A stretch of 64,000 bases of DNA from Tardiphaga sp. (GCF_028290495.1 NZ_JAQGJT010000159.1:1-64000); one strand, 5' to 3'. Counted from the stretch's first letter, positions 1-10,668 are shown. Made by a program: numbers and translations. Notes: a model not told the origin generated them from the letters alone.

Positions 1-412
1 AATCCGCTGGCGGACTATTAATGTTCTTTAGTGGTTCATCAGGTCGAGACTGATCGACGGGCTCATTCTCATCTCTCCATGCGCAAGCGCAGCGCCGGCG
101 GTATCCGGGCGGTCAGGTGGTGATCGGGGATTGGGTGGGGCGATCAGGCCGGCCGGGGGTGGCCGCGGTCTCTCATCAGGATTGCTGTAGCGTCGCCGTT
201 ACGGCTGCTTGCGGGGCGTCGCCCTGCTTTAAAGGCGTGCTTTGGGTGCGATAACCCGGTCTGAGCGCCAGGTACACAACCTGCTTTACATCCCAGGATT
301 GAGGGAACTATACAGGGATACCAGAAAATATTCATATGGGGCGGGCGAATGAGCGCCACCGGGACTGTATGTTATCGGCGTATATATATTTGACCACACA
401 ACCTTCAGGATA

Positions 413-1795
413 TTGCAAATGCGAACAGCGCCCTTAACGCTGATCTTGCTTTATATCGTTTCGAGCATCTTGCTGTTCTTTTGGGGGCCGCTACCGTGGC
501 CAGTGATAAACCGCTTCGAGGTGCAGGCCTTCTTAGCTCTTGCTTTGACCGGGATAACGATCGGTTTTCTCACTGGAAGTTCTGGTAAGCCCGCAGAAAG
601 CATTTTCCTCCACTGGCGATATATCGTTATAGGCGGCGCCGTATTGAGCGCGATTCTTTTGCCAATCTCCGCGTACTTGTATACGGGAAAGATGCCTTGG
701 CAGATCATTGAAGCGTTGCGAGATCAAAATCACGCTTATGAGGAATTTCAGCGTCGTTTGACGCAGCCGCACGGTAGTCGAACGCTAATCTCCAGCGCGC
801 GAGCCTTGGCATATCCAGTCATTTTTGCGGTTATCCCGCTTGGAATTTTGCATTGGCGCAGCATGACTGCAGCGCTTTGGCTGGCGTGGTCGATAACGGC
901 GCTTTCCTCGGCAATACTCTCCGTCCTGAGGGGCACTGACCGAGAGATATTCGACCTTCTGATGATTTCTTGTTTTACTGTACTCGTTGCGGTCGCCCGC
1001 GAATGCGTTCGGCGCAAGCTCACAATCTCATCATTAATTCTATCGCGCCGCGCCATGATTGCTACTGTCGTATTTGTTTGCCTGACAGCAGTCGCGACCG
1101 CCGCGTTTGTCGATCGGCGAATCCAAAGAACCGGTTATTCGCCGGCGGCCTATGCCGCGGGTACAAGAGATGCGCCAACCATCATTGCTCATATAGAGAA
1201 GGACAACGGCTGGAATGATTTGATGTGCATCCGTGCGATCTGCACGCAGCGAAACCATCCTTTGATTGAGCCACTTCCCATCCCGGCCAAGTACGGGGTC
1301 TTCATGCTGACGAGCTACCTGACCAACGGATATTATGGGCTGTCACTAGCTATGTCCGAACAGGACTGGAATTCAACGCGAGGTCTTGGGCATTCCCAAG
1401 CCTTGATGCGCATCTATGAAAAACTGACCGGAGACACAGATTTATATAAGCAAAGTGTCACCTACGGCCTCCGAGATAAAGAGTGGAGTGATGGCGCGGA
1501 GTGGTCGACGATCTTCCCTTGGCTCGCGAACGACGTGGGTTTTTGGCCCGGTTCGTTAATTCTAATTGCCATCCTTGCTTTTATCTGGGGCAAGTCTTGG
1601 GTTTGTGCAGTCTGGTCTAATGATGACGCCGCAGCCATCGTGTTCGCTTTTCTGGTGCAGCTATTTGTCTACCTGCCAGCCAACAATCAACTAGCGCAGA
1701 CGCTAGATGCGTATTTTGCTTTTACTGCATGGTTGGGGTTATGGGCCTGGCGACTGCGCCGTCAAGGCAATCTAAGTCGCCTGGATAGCAGATGA
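413..1795 (+). CDS. Polytopic membrane protein, oligosaccharide repeat-unit polymerase (Wzy)-like
   Basis: 460 aa ORF with many hydrophobic segments; short Arg-containing motif (LRGTDREI) and late W-x-T-x-FPWLANDVGFWPG motif typical of Wzy-like polymerases. Confidence 0.55.
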   Translation: MQMRTAPLTLILLYIVSSILLFFWGPLPWPVINRFEVQAFLALALTGITIGFLTGSSGKPAESIFLHWRYIVIGGAVLSAILLPISAYLYTGKMPWQIIEALRDQNHAYEEFQRRLTQPHGSRTLISSARALAYPVIFAVIPLGILHWRSMTAALWLAWSITALSSAILSVLRGTDREIFDLLMISCFTVLVAVARECVRRKLTISSLILSRRAMIATVVFVCLTAVATAAFVDRRIQRTGYSPAAYAAGTRDAPTIIAHIEKDNGWNDLMCIRAICTQRNHPLIEPLPIPAKYGVFMLTSYLTNGYYGLSLAMSEQDWNSTRGLGHSQALMRIYEKLTGDTDLYKQSVTYGLRDKEWSDGAEWSTIFPWLANDVGFWPGSLILIAILAFIWGKSWVCAVWSNDDAAAIVFAFLVQLFVYLPANNQLAQTLDAYFAFTAWLGLWAWRLRRQGNLSRLDSR

Positions 1796-3249
1796 ATAAT
1801 CTCCTGCTTGGATGTTACATGGCCGCGTCAGTTACTTACCTGATGGTCCGCCCGGCGTGGCGTAACGTCGGGCCATCGTTGCTCGACTCGTTCATTCTCG
1901 GTCTTTCGCTGTTCGCAGCCGGATCAGTGACCGTATGGTTGGAAGGGCTTTCTAACTCCGAGGCTGTGATGCGAATTGGGATCTCCGCAGCATTGGCCGG
2001 AACGCTCGGCGCATCGCTCTGGAGTTTGACATTCAGACCCTGGTTTTCCCGCTTCAAATTCTTTGATGTCGCGATGAAGTTGCGGGCATCCAACATCGAT
2101 CGATTCACGATTACGGCCGGCCTTACAGTCGCATCGCTGGTGAGCGTGTGGTTTGTCGCCGCCGTCATTGCTAACGAACACGTTAGGGCGCTGCTAATCG
2201 GCGCTGTTTTCCACGGTACCGGCACCTTGAATCAGGCGAGAATTACAGTTTCGTCAGGCGCGGAAGGCTACTACGCCCCCGGTTATGTCAAGCAGTTCAG
2301 GGACGTGCTGCTGCCGACCCTTTGCCTCGCCGCCGTCCTATGCCACGGTACCTATCGAAATCGCCCGCTGTTTTACTTCGCTCTGACGACCGGGCTTGCC
2401 TCGGTCTTCGTCTCGGGCCAAAGGCTTGTCGTTGTAGAATTCATCCTTGGCCTTGGCTGTGTGTTTTTGATCGATTTTATCTCATCAACGCGGCAACGGT
2501 TTATCTCGGCGAAGCTGTCCGTCCTCATGCTTATTACCATGATAGGCTTGGTGATGGTGATGACGGACATGCTCGGCCGGCTGGACATGGCGCTTTCACC
2601 CAAGGTTCAAACTGCCGAGCAGGAAACATCTGCATTGCTTGAGCAGCCGAAGATCAGCACGTCTGCGCCGGCCATTGCGCAAATCGATGAGCCGCCGAAA
2701 CCGGAAATCTCACAGACCTTGACGTCATCAGGCGTCCCGCGACCCATTGCAGCAATTATTGCTATTGCCCATCGCGCAACCATTGCAGTCCCACGCGAAA
2801 ACACAATCTCATATCCGCTCTGGGCAAGCCGATCGCCCGCGCTCGGCGCCGGCTGGGTCACCGATCTATCGGGGATGCGCCCCGGCACTCAGAGTCAGAT
2901 TTCCAACGATCTGTCAGAGGCAAATGGCGGCGGCCCGCTTGGGAATTCTCCGCTCGGATTGGCGACAGACATTTACTATAATTGGGGTTGGCTGGGAGTC
3001 GCATTAGTCCCGCCGGTATGCGCCATACTCTTTCTGCTGATCGATATGGCTGCGGTCGGCAGCAACTCGCCGCTATTGTTCGCAGCTAAGATATTTCTAT
3101 TTTTTTCCGTGCCTCTCATGTATTCGCCCTTCATGTTCCTGTTGTACGGGGGAGCCGTAGTTCTTGCTCTCATCGGTTACGTGAGGGTCGTCGAAACCAA
3201 TGCCGTCCGCAGGCGGTTGAAGCAGTTCAATATCTTGACGGGCGATTGA
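1792..3249 (+). CDS. Polytopic membrane protein, O-antigen polymerase (Wzy)-like
   Basis: 485 aa, 4-bp ATGA overlap with the upstream gene; SGQRLVVVEF and GNSPLGLATDIYYNWGWLG motifs resemble Wzy polymerases. Confidence 0.55.
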   Translation: MNNLLLGCYMAASVTYLMVRPAWRNVGPSLLDSFILGLSLFAAGSVTVWLEGLSNSEAVMRIGISAALAGTLGASLWSLTFRPWFSRFKFFDVAMKLRASNIDRFTITAGLTVASLVSVWFVAAVIANEHVRALLIGAVFHGTGTLNQARITVSSGAEGYYAPGYVKQFRDVLLPTLCLAAVLCHGTYRNRPLFYFALTTGLASVFVSGQRLVVVEFILGLGCVFLIDFISSTRQRFISAKLSVLMLITMIGLVMVMTDMLGRLDMALSPKVQTAEQETSALLEQPKISTSAPAIAQIDEPPKPEISQTLTSSGVPRPIAAIIAIAHRATIAVPRENTISYPLWASRSPALGAGWVTDLSGMRPGTQSQISNDLSEANGGGPLGNSPLGLATDIYYNWGWLGVALVPPVCAILFLLIDMAAVGSNSPLLFAAKIFLFFSVPLMYSPFMFLLYGGAVVLALIGYVRVVETNAVRRRLKQFNILTGD

Positions 3250-3392
3250 GACGCTGATGAATTGGCTAGATCGCGCTTGTTCCGCGCGAAAGCTTGCTCT
3301 CACGCTTGGCGCGGTGGAATCGTGGTCAGATTCTCTTTCCGAACGCTGGCGATGATTCCGCGATGCTGCAATCGCCTTTTTCGCCCAAGAAT

Positions 3393-5246
3393 CTAAGCCG
3401 CCACATGCCGACTATAGGCAATCGTCGAGAGCGTCGCGACGCCGACGTTGTTGCCAACGATGCTGCGGTTCTCGATGTTGGCACCTTCCGCTACATCAGC
3501 ATAGGCACCGGTCGCGGTGAGATTGATGCCCGCCCCCGTCGACCCATGGCCGGTGATATCGGTCATGTGGCCAATGCGGGTCTTTCCCGTCCCGGCAACC
3601 TGGATTGCCACGCCACCCGCCACGGACTGGATGCTGCCACTCTCCAGATCGAAGCTGCCGGCGACGTTGACCAGACCAGACGAGTTCACCGCCGAAGCCA
3701 TCATGCGCAACCCACGCGCGCGCACCCGGACCCCAGCCGAAATCTCGATCTGCGGATTCGTATTGGATGCGTCGACGACAAGGCATGTGGTGTCAACATG
3801 CGCCGCGGCCAGAAGAGCGATACTGTTCCGACTGGCATCGACGCCGGTCAGCATCGCGCCCTTGGATCCAGCGATGACGTTGATGCCGTTGGTATTGTCC
3901 GTAACGATCGCATCACGCGCATGGAAGCGCACCGAATCCGCGTCGACATAGATGCCATTGAAGTTCTTGCGGACCACGGTCCGGTCGGTGACTAGATTGT
4001 CAATACCCATCTGGTCCCAGAGGCCGATCGTGTTCCCGATGATCGCAGAGCCATCGACCACGCAACGCGACGAGCCTCGGTCGAACAGCACGCCGATGTA
4101 ATTACCGCTGTAGCTGCCGCCGACAACGGAGCATTCGCTGCTGCCCCAGACCGAGCCACTGCCTGCCTCGCCGCCGCTATAGGCTGCGGCCGAGAAATTG
4201 GCACCAGCATTGCTGCACTTATTTGCCTTGCTATGAAGCGCATGGCTATCCATCGCGTCCTGGAAGAAATATCCAACGCCAACTCGCTTAATGTCGCAGT
4301 TTACGAAGGTACAAAGCTCTGTCGATTCGAAGCGCGCACCGATCGCCGTGACGTCGGAGCCGTCACCGATCATGTTATAGGCATGGCAATTGTAGGACGG
4401 CGTATCGATGGAGATCAGGCTTTCTGTCGCGGTCACCGACGTGCCGTCGCCGAGATAGGCCGGGCCATAGAAGTTGCAGTTCCAGCCGCCCCAGCACTCG
4501 ATGAAGCGATTGCACGCGCCGTATATCTTCGCGCCGTTGAACTCGACCTTGATGTCGCGGGCCGGATTCATCTTCCAGACTTGCGAGCCAGCCGGGAAGG
4601 AATTCGCGCTTACCGTCGGGACCGTATTATCGCTACCGCACGGCACCCGGATTGGGCGATCGAGCGTCGCAACCTTCGTTCCGGCGTTCCATGCCATGAT
4701 CTCGAACAACTGGCAGCGATACTGCGTCGTAATCAGGAAGATATGGTCGCCGACGGCAAAGGTCATCGACCCCGTGATTTTGATCGTTGCGTCACCAATC
4801 ACCGTATTTTCGGCGATCGTGTCGGTGCCAAGCGGGCTGCCGGCATAAGCGCAGAATACCGAGTCGCGATTGTCCGGCGCTGAAGCCCATGCGGCTTTGA
4901 TGACCGTCTTGGGACTGCAGACAACATGAGAATTATTTGCCAAGAAGACGCGTGTCTTCGCCAAGTACTGTCCCGCTCCCAGATTTAGTATGACGCCGGC
5001 GCCGGCACAGGCAGTATTAGCAGCCCCAAAATTCGGCCAATCGTCGGACGTCCCGCCGATGATTGGCAGTTTCAGACTATCGCTAGTGAGTATCCACCGT
5101 CCGACAGTGGCGGTTAGCACAGTCCAACCATTCACTGTAGCCGAGGAGCCGTTGTCACAACGGTAGTAAGCGTCCACCTCGACGCAATAGACAAGATCGC
5201 CGGTCGATGCTGAGAGTGCCGAAACAGCGGTGCGGGTGTCAGCCAT
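3393..5246 (-). CDS. Phage tail spike/fibre with right-handed beta-helix (pectate-lyase-like) fold
   Basis: 617 aa; N-terminal phage-spike style region followed by Gly/Asn/Val-rich repeats typical of parallel beta-helix proteins; end of late operon. Confidence 0.7.
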   Translation of the reverse strand: MADTRTAVSALSASTGDLVYCVEVDAYYRCDNGSSATVNGWTVLTATVGRWILTSDSLKLPIIGGTSDDWPNFGAANTACAGAGVILNLGAGQYLAKTRVFLANNSHVVCSPKTVIKAAWASAPDNRDSVFCAYAGSPLGTDTIAENTVIGDATIKITGSMTFAVGDHIFLITTQYRCQLFEIMAWNAGTKVATLDRPIRVPCGSDNTVPTVSANSFPAGSQVWKMNPARDIKVEFNGAKIYGACNRFIECWGGWNCNFYGPAYLGDGTSVTATESLISIDTPSYNCHAYNMIGDGSDVTAIGARFESTELCTFVNCDIKRVGVGYFFQDAMDSHALHSKANKCSNAGANFSAAAYSGGEAGSGSVWGSSECSVVGGSYSGNYIGVLFDRGSSRCVVDGSAIIGNTIGLWDQMGIDNLVTDRTVVRKNFNGIYVDADSVRFHARDAIVTDNTNGINVIAGSKGAMLTGVDASRNSIALLAAAHVDTTCLVVDASNTNPQIEISAGVRVRARGLRMMASAVNSSGLVNVAGSFDLESGSIQSVAGGVAIQVAGTGKTRIGHMTDITGHGSTGAGINLTATGAYADVAEGANIENRSIVGNNVGVATLSTIAYSRHVAA

Positions 5247-5257
5247 CTATTATTTCC

Positions 5258-5779
5258 TTACAGGTCATATTGCGTAGTCGGCGACCAAACCGCAGCACCG
5301 GTGACGCGCTTGGTGAAATACTGCACTGGGCTTGTGTCGCTGGTTTTGCGAATGGTGCCGATCGCGTCTGCTGCTCTCGTTAAAATGCTGGCGATGGGCA
5401 TTGCGGGCGTTGCCGCGGCGAGATCAAACTGCGCGAGGTAGTAGGCCTCGTCGTAGAGCGGGCGCAGGAACACCCACGAACCTGATCCTGACGCACCAGT
5501 CTTGATGTAATAGCCGTTATTGGCCCCATCGCTGAAGACCTGTGCACCGGTGTTCTGGGGGTGTGCAAGATCTTCGTTGAGCGACTCCAGCGTTGTATAG
5601 GCGAGGAATCCAGAGAACTGCACGCCGGATTGCAAAGCCGAATAGATAGGCCCGAGAACCGATTCGACCGAAAATCGCCTCAGGCTGCGCTGGCCCCCAC
5701 CCTCGTCGACATGTCCGAGAAATTCCGCAATCGTTCCGCCCGCGGGAAGATTCGGCGTGCGGATGCCACCATCAGCCAT
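5258..5779 (-). CDS. Phage tail fibre-associated protein
   Basis: 173 aa ORF between two tail fibre genes, same strand. Confidence 0.5.
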   Translation of the reverse strand: MADGGIRTPNLPAGGTIAEFLGHVDEGGGQRSLRRFSVESVLGPIYSALQSGVQFSGFLAYTTLESLNEDLAHPQNTGAQVFSDGANNGYYIKTGASGSGSWVFLRPLYDEAYYLAQFDLAAATPAMPIASILTRAADAIGTIRKTSDTSPVQYFTKRVTGAAVWSPTTQYDL

Positions 5780-5808
5780 CAGATTATTTCCATTTCAAAG
5801 GAGTGCAA

Positions 5809-7563
5809 TCAACTTAGATGCAAGCGGCGAACGGCTTCAGCCCGAAGCCGATCGAATTGATCGAGCCGCAGACCACGGCGCATCTGGCCGGTGGACCGGT
5901 ATTCCGTTGTCTGAACCTCGACGTCTTCCATCACAGGACGTTGAGCGGTCGCCGGCGCTCCATCCACGACGATGGGCAATCCGGCTCCGTCAAATAGTGG
6001 AACGCTCTGCATCACCGGGCGGGACACCGTGCGTTGCGACGAGATCACGACGGCGCGATCGTCATAGAACCGGACTTCATCGAGCGTCTCGACGATCTGC
6101 TCTGTTTTCTGCTGGCTCACCGTCTTGACGGCAGCTACCTGCTCGAACACTTCGTCTTCACAAAACAACGCGTAACGGCGCGGATCCAAGCCGCGCTGGG
6201 TAAACGCCGCCTCGACGTCATCCGCTGTTGGGCCATAGTGCAGGCGAGCGGCGCTGCCCTTCGCTACGATGGCGTCGTTCCACTGATATATCTGTAGCGG
6301 AACGGAGAGCACCGCCTCGAACACCAACGCGTCCGGCGCACCAAGCAACGTCTTCTCGCTGGCAGCCGAGGTATTGATAGTTCCGGTTCCAGCATAGATC
6401 GTCGAGAACCGCAGCGATGCGGTGCCGCAGGTTCGGGCATTGTCGGTCGATGGCGCGATATTGCCATTGACAGTCAGTTTCTCGGCAGCTGCCGCCGAGG
6501 TCGTGACGCCGATACCGACGTTCCCACCCGAGCCATTGATGATGATGTTCTTAAACGCGCTCGCACGCTGCACCGCCTGCATGAATCCGACGTCAAGCGT
6601 CGCGCTGTATCCCAGCGAAAAGGCAAATGCGGTATTCGCTGAATCAACAAGCTCCAGTTGGCCGTATTGCCCCGTGGTTGGCAGGACTGTCGGTGCTGCG
6701 GAGATCTGAACCTGGCCGCCTGCTAACGCAGCGCTTCCCGCTGCCAGCGTTCCAGTAATCTTCTGAGCGGCACTCCAGGTATTCACGCCGTTTAGAAGCG
6801 GCACCGTGGCGCCGCTGGTGCCCGTAGCGACCGTCGCCGACGAACCGAGCCCGAGATTGCCGCGCGCAGTTGACGCGCTCGTCAGCGCCGCCAGATTGTC
6901 CGCCGCCGCCAGCTTGGTGTCGGCATAGGCCTTCGTCGCCTTCTGGGTCGCTAGGCGGGTGTCGCTGTTGGCGGCAAGCGCCACGTCCGTGTCGGCGACA
7001 TTCGCGGCAAGCATCGCCAGCGTGAGGTTGGTGATGGTATTGTTTGCAGCGTTGATCACCTTGTTGATCAGCGTCTGCGCACCGGTCATCGTCACGGCAC
7101 CATCAATATTGACTTGGATCACGCTCCAGTTGGCGCCGACAGTCGCCTGGTTTCCAGACGTCGAACCGTCCGCTAGGCAAAGCAGGATGTCCCCCGCCTC
7201 GACATTTACACCAGAGACGCCGCCGATCTTGCCGGCAACGCTGACGCGGTAGGTGAAACCGGCGTCGGCCGCCGGATAGTTCGGATTAGCCGAGCAATCG
7301 ACGACACCCTTAAACACCATAACGTCCTGCGCGGCGATATAGCTGGCGACATATGCCTGCACATAGGCCTTGATCGCCTTCTGGCTGGCGTATTTCACAT
7401 CGGAATTGGCGGCAAGCGTGACGTCGGTGTCCTTGTTGGCGACGTCTTCCTTGTTCGCGTACAATTCTGTGTCGTTCGCGTTGAGCTTCGTCACAGCCGT
7501 GCGTAGCGGATCGCCGTCCCCGGAGTTCGGAGCCGTTCCGATATTGACGAGTTGCTGAGACAT
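5809..7563 (-). CDS. Tail fibre protein with C-terminal peptidase S74/intramolecular chaperone-like domain
   Basis: Repetitive fibre (NKDTDVTLAANSDVKYASQKAIKAY repeats); C-term ...WNDAIVAKGSAARLHYGPTADDVEAAFTQRGLDPRRYALFCEDE resembles S74 ICA domains. Confidence 0.7.
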   Translation of the reverse strand: MSQQLVNIGTAPNSGDGDPLRTAVTKLNANDTELYANKEDVANKDTDVTLAANSDVKYASQKAIKAYVQAYVASYIAAQDVMVFKGVVDCSANPNYPAADAGFTYRVSVAGKIGGVSGVNVEAGDILLCLADGSTSGNQATVGANWSVIQVNIDGAVTMTGAQTLINKVINAANNTITNLTLAMLAANVADTDVALAANSDTRLATQKATKAYADTKLAAADNLAALTSASTARGNLGLGSSATVATGTSGATVPLLNGVNTWSAAQKITGTLAAGSAALAGGQVQISAAPTVLPTTGQYGQLELVDSANTAFAFSLGYSATLDVGFMQAVQRASAFKNIIINGSGGNVGIGVTTSAAAAEKLTVNGNIAPSTDNARTCGTASLRFSTIYAGTGTINTSAASEKTLLGAPDALVFEAVLSVPLQIYQWNDAIVAKGSAARLHYGPTADDVEAAFTQRGLDPRRYALFCEDEVFEQVAAVKTVSQQKTEQIVETLDEVRFYDDRAVVISSQRTVSRPVMQSVPLFDGAGLPIVVDGAPATAQRPVMEDVEVQTTEYRSTGQMRRGLRLDQFDRLRAEAVRRLHLS

Positions 7564-10253
7564 TAAAAGCTATCCGCCTTGAGGTTGATTGAATCCACGG
7601 TCGCGCTGGTGCTGTCGGAGCGCGGCCCGCTCGCCACGGAATAGGTCGTCACGGCTGAGGTCAGACCCGACGCGCCGTAACGGCTGACGCCGCGAATGGT
7701 GACGTCAACCCTCTCGCCGGCCGTGTACCCGGTGATGACTGCCGCCCCGTTGCTTACGGGAAAGGTCACTTCGGTAAACGCACCACCGCCAGAGAGCCTG
7801 TGCGCGAAGACGAAGCTGGCCGGAGCGATGGCGCCGAGATCTGGTCCCGGCCGCGCATAAACCACCAAACTGTAGGCCCCTGCGTCGAGTGATGACTGTC
7901 CGCCGAGCAGCACCGGGATGTCGGGCTGGAGCGCGGCCAGGTTGATGATTTCGCCCACGCGGCCATCCCATGGCGGCGCCACCTCGGCTGCCGTCAGATC
8001 GTCGATCTGGGGCGCGGCATCGTAAAGGGTGAGCTTGGCGGTCAGGTTGTCCCCGCGCTCGATCGCCTTCACCACCACATCCAGCGTAACGCTTTGCAGC
8101 ACGCCGAACATGAAGAGATCGCCGGTGTCGAAGCCTGCGGTGTCGCCGATGATGTGGAGCGTTTGCGTTTCGCCGGGAGAGGTCAGCACGGGCCGCTGCA
8201 GGATTGTCCCGTTGCTGAGGCGCACATGGCAGCCGTAAGAGGTACCCTGCTCCATTGTGACGACAGTGTCCAAGCTTAGCGTTTGACCGGATACCCCTTT
8301 CAGTCTCCCCGCAACCTGCGCCCGTCCGAGGACATCATGTGAAAGAGCGGCGAGCCCTCCGCGAGACATCACCATGGCCTCGAAGTCCTGGCTGACAGTG
8401 TACGTGTGCGGCCTATGGATCAGTTCGTACTGCCGGCGCCGCGTCTCAATCCAGATCAGCGCAGGATCCGTGATGCCGGGATGCCCCAGATCTTCGGTCA
8501 CCTGCACATCATCGATGTTGACGCCGGGGAACGGCACGATCCGCTCCGCCTGAGAATATCCGTTCGTCTCGTCGATGAACTGGCAGCGGAACGCGTCCGG
8601 CAGCTTGATGTAAGGCGTCTCCCCTTGGAAATCCCAGGAATTGCGCGGCGAGATAGCGGCGATCTGTATCGTCTGGGCCCGATCGATGACGACCGTCCAT
8701 TGAGATCCATCATCATGCGGGCTGGCTCGACCGGCGCCGGCGATGTCTGCCAGAACGTCCAGTCGCGTCGCGTCGTAATCATGAACCCGGTTGTATCTGA
8801 GCCCCTTGGCTTCGTTGAATGAGTGCCAGTCCTGAAGCGCAGCAATATCGATGGCAAAGTCCGGCTTCGGGGCGGCGGTCCCGGGACCTTGCAGCACATA
8901 TCGGAACAATGAAGCCGGACTGTTGGTCTCGCGCGTGACCCACGTTCCGCTGCTTGCATCCCAATCCGGGCATACCAGCGAAACATCGCAATTGTAATTG
9001 TTAACGACGCCGTTGAGCTGATCCGTTGCCTTGATGCGCACCGCGACCATTGCGACAGGAAACGGATAATTGATGGGGTATTCTGGGCGAAAGCCCCGGA
9101 ATGCTGTCAGGTCACATCGGTTTTGGACTTTGGTGTCGGTTGCGTCGGGCGTCTGTCGAGTAACCTGCACCTCGTACTGGCCTCTCACCGGCACGGACCA
9201 ACGAAATCCACGACGCAGAATTCGCTGCTGTGCCGAAGAGATCAGCAAGTTTTGAACGAGGTCCCAAGAGACGTCACCGAGCTTTCGCTGAAATATCTGG
9301 ACAGCGACGGTATTCGTCCTCTTGTCACCGGTCTTGCTGTCGTATTCGACAAGCCCTTGCGCGAAGGTCAGGTCTATCGACATTTCCGTAATGTCGCGCG
9401 GCGACAGGCGGGTGACTGAATTGCCGAACGTGAGGTTAACCGAAAGCTGATCTTCAATAACTGTCTGAGGACAGAGGGTCAGCGGATCGAACGTACTGCC
9501 GTCCCGGACCTCCATCTCCACGTCGCTGTATTCAGCGATCGACGTCTCGCCCAAGCGGTGATTGCGGAGCACAACAGGGCCATGGCCGATCAGAAACGCG
9601 GCCGTGACGTACATGTCGTCGCCAATTACCTCGGTGTACGGCGCCATCACGTAAGGCGGAGCGTAGCGATGATAACCGAGTACAGAAGGGATCACGCCGC
9701 CCGGATTGGCAGAATTCTGCAGCCCGGTGATGCTGTAGATATTGCTCTCGGTGTCCTGACTGTTCAGGCCCCGAACGGGCACGAGAGCGTTCACGAGGGC
9801 GTTGCCGGCAAAAGCTACCGCGGCGACCGAGGCCGCATTGATTGCGCTAGCGCCGAACGTTCCAGCGGTGACGCTGAGCTGTGTCGCGATCGCAGGGCCA
9901 AGATAGTACTGACCTAGCGCCACGGCAGCGACCAGAACGACCACGCTCAAGATCGTCCGCAGGTCGATGTTGCCAGGGACGGGGTTGCGAATAATCACGG
10001 ACGTGCCCGGTTTGGGCCGCACCAGGTGCCAGACGCCCGGCTCGATCTTCATCCCATCGATCGTAACGTAAAGCTTGGCTTTTGCGTGCGCGGTCAATTC
10101 CGGCCGGCTGATCGCCACCATCTCACCAAGCGTCGTGCCATGCGACACAGCAAACGTCTTGCGCCCGCGCGTGACGTCCAGATACGGAAGCGAAATCAGG
10201 TTCACCTCGCGGCGAGGCGCGTCCAGAAGCTTCCTGTCGAACTTAGGCAGCAT
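7563..10253 (-). CDS. Tail tip host-specificity protein (TipJ/gpJ-like)
   Basis: 896 aa; N-term RKTFAVSHGTTLGEMV...VVVLVAAVALGQYYLGPA typical of TipJ family; position after NlpC/P60 tail protein. Confidence 0.8.
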   Translation of the reverse strand: MLPKFDRKLLDAPRREVNLISLPYLDVTRGRKTFAVSHGTTLGEMVAISRPELTAHAKAKLYVTIDGMKIEPGVWHLVRPKPGTSVIIRNPVPGNIDLRTILSVVVLVAAVALGQYYLGPAIATQLSVTAGTFGASAINAASVAAVAFAGNALVNALVPVRGLNSQDTESNIYSITGLQNSANPGGVIPSVLGYHRYAPPYVMAPYTEVIGDDMYVTAAFLIGHGPVVLRNHRLGETSIAEYSDVEMEVRDGSTFDPLTLCPQTVIEDQLSVNLTFGNSVTRLSPRDITEMSIDLTFAQGLVEYDSKTGDKRTNTVAVQIFQRKLGDVSWDLVQNLLISSAQQRILRRGFRWSVPVRGQYEVQVTRQTPDATDTKVQNRCDLTAFRGFRPEYPINYPFPVAMVAVRIKATDQLNGVVNNYNCDVSLVCPDWDASSGTWVTRETNSPASLFRYVLQGPGTAAPKPDFAIDIAALQDWHSFNEAKGLRYNRVHDYDATRLDVLADIAGAGRASPHDDGSQWTVVIDRAQTIQIAAISPRNSWDFQGETPYIKLPDAFRCQFIDETNGYSQAERIVPFPGVNIDDVQVTEDLGHPGITDPALIWIETRRRQYELIHRPHTYTVSQDFEAMVMSRGGLAALSHDVLGRAQVAGRLKGVSGQTLSLDTVVTMEQGTSYGCHVRLSNGTILQRPVLTSPGETQTLHIIGDTAGFDTGDLFMFGVLQSVTLDVVVKAIERGDNLTAKLTLYDAAPQIDDLTAAEVAPPWDGRVGEIINLAALQPDIPVLLGGQSSLDAGAYSLVVYARPGPDLGAIAPASFVFAHRLSGGGAFTEVTFPVSNGAAVITGYTAGERVDVTIRGVSRYGASGLTSAVTTYSVASGPRSDSTSATVDSINLKADSF

Positions 10254-10668
10254 TCGTTTTCACCAATTCAATGTGCCGATAGATGCCGGCCAGCCGGTGT
10301 TTCCACGGCCCGCGATCAAAGCGCTCGACGTAGGAGGAGTGACCGGCGACGGCGTGCAGCACGGCGCCCGCGCCGATCACCAGCCCGACATGCGTTTCCA
10401 TGCCGCCGCGGCGGAACACCGCCATATCGAACTCGCGCGCGTCGCCGACCATGACGGGCACCCAGGGCCACTGCCTACTGTCATTCGCGAGGATGGCGGC
10501 GACCTCCGCTCGATCGGCAGAGCTTGTCCAGCCATCCGCGTAGGCCGGCAATTCGATGCCGTGGAGGTCAATGTACGGGAGTCGAAACAGACCCCAGCAG
10601 TCCACGCCATCGCGCTCCCTGCCCATGTCCTTCCACGGCATGCCGACATAGGCCGACGACCAGTGCAT
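10243..10668 (-). CDS. NlpC/P60 family tail assembly peptidase
   Basis: 141 aa; RDGVDCWGLFRLPY (catalytic Cys) and THVGLVIGAGAVLHA (catalytic His) motifs. Confidence 0.8.
   Translation of the reverse strand: MHWSSAYVGMPWKDMGRERDGVDCWGLFRLPYIDLHGIELPAYADGWTSSADRAEVAAILANDSRQWPWVPVMVGDAREFDMAVFRRGGMETHVGLVIGAGAVLHAVAGHSSYVERFDRGPWKHRLAGIYRHIELVKTNAA

Noticed and set aside
3294-3995. Plus-strand ORF antisense to tail spike C-terminus
   Set aside because: No domain; low-complexity shadow of the spike gene
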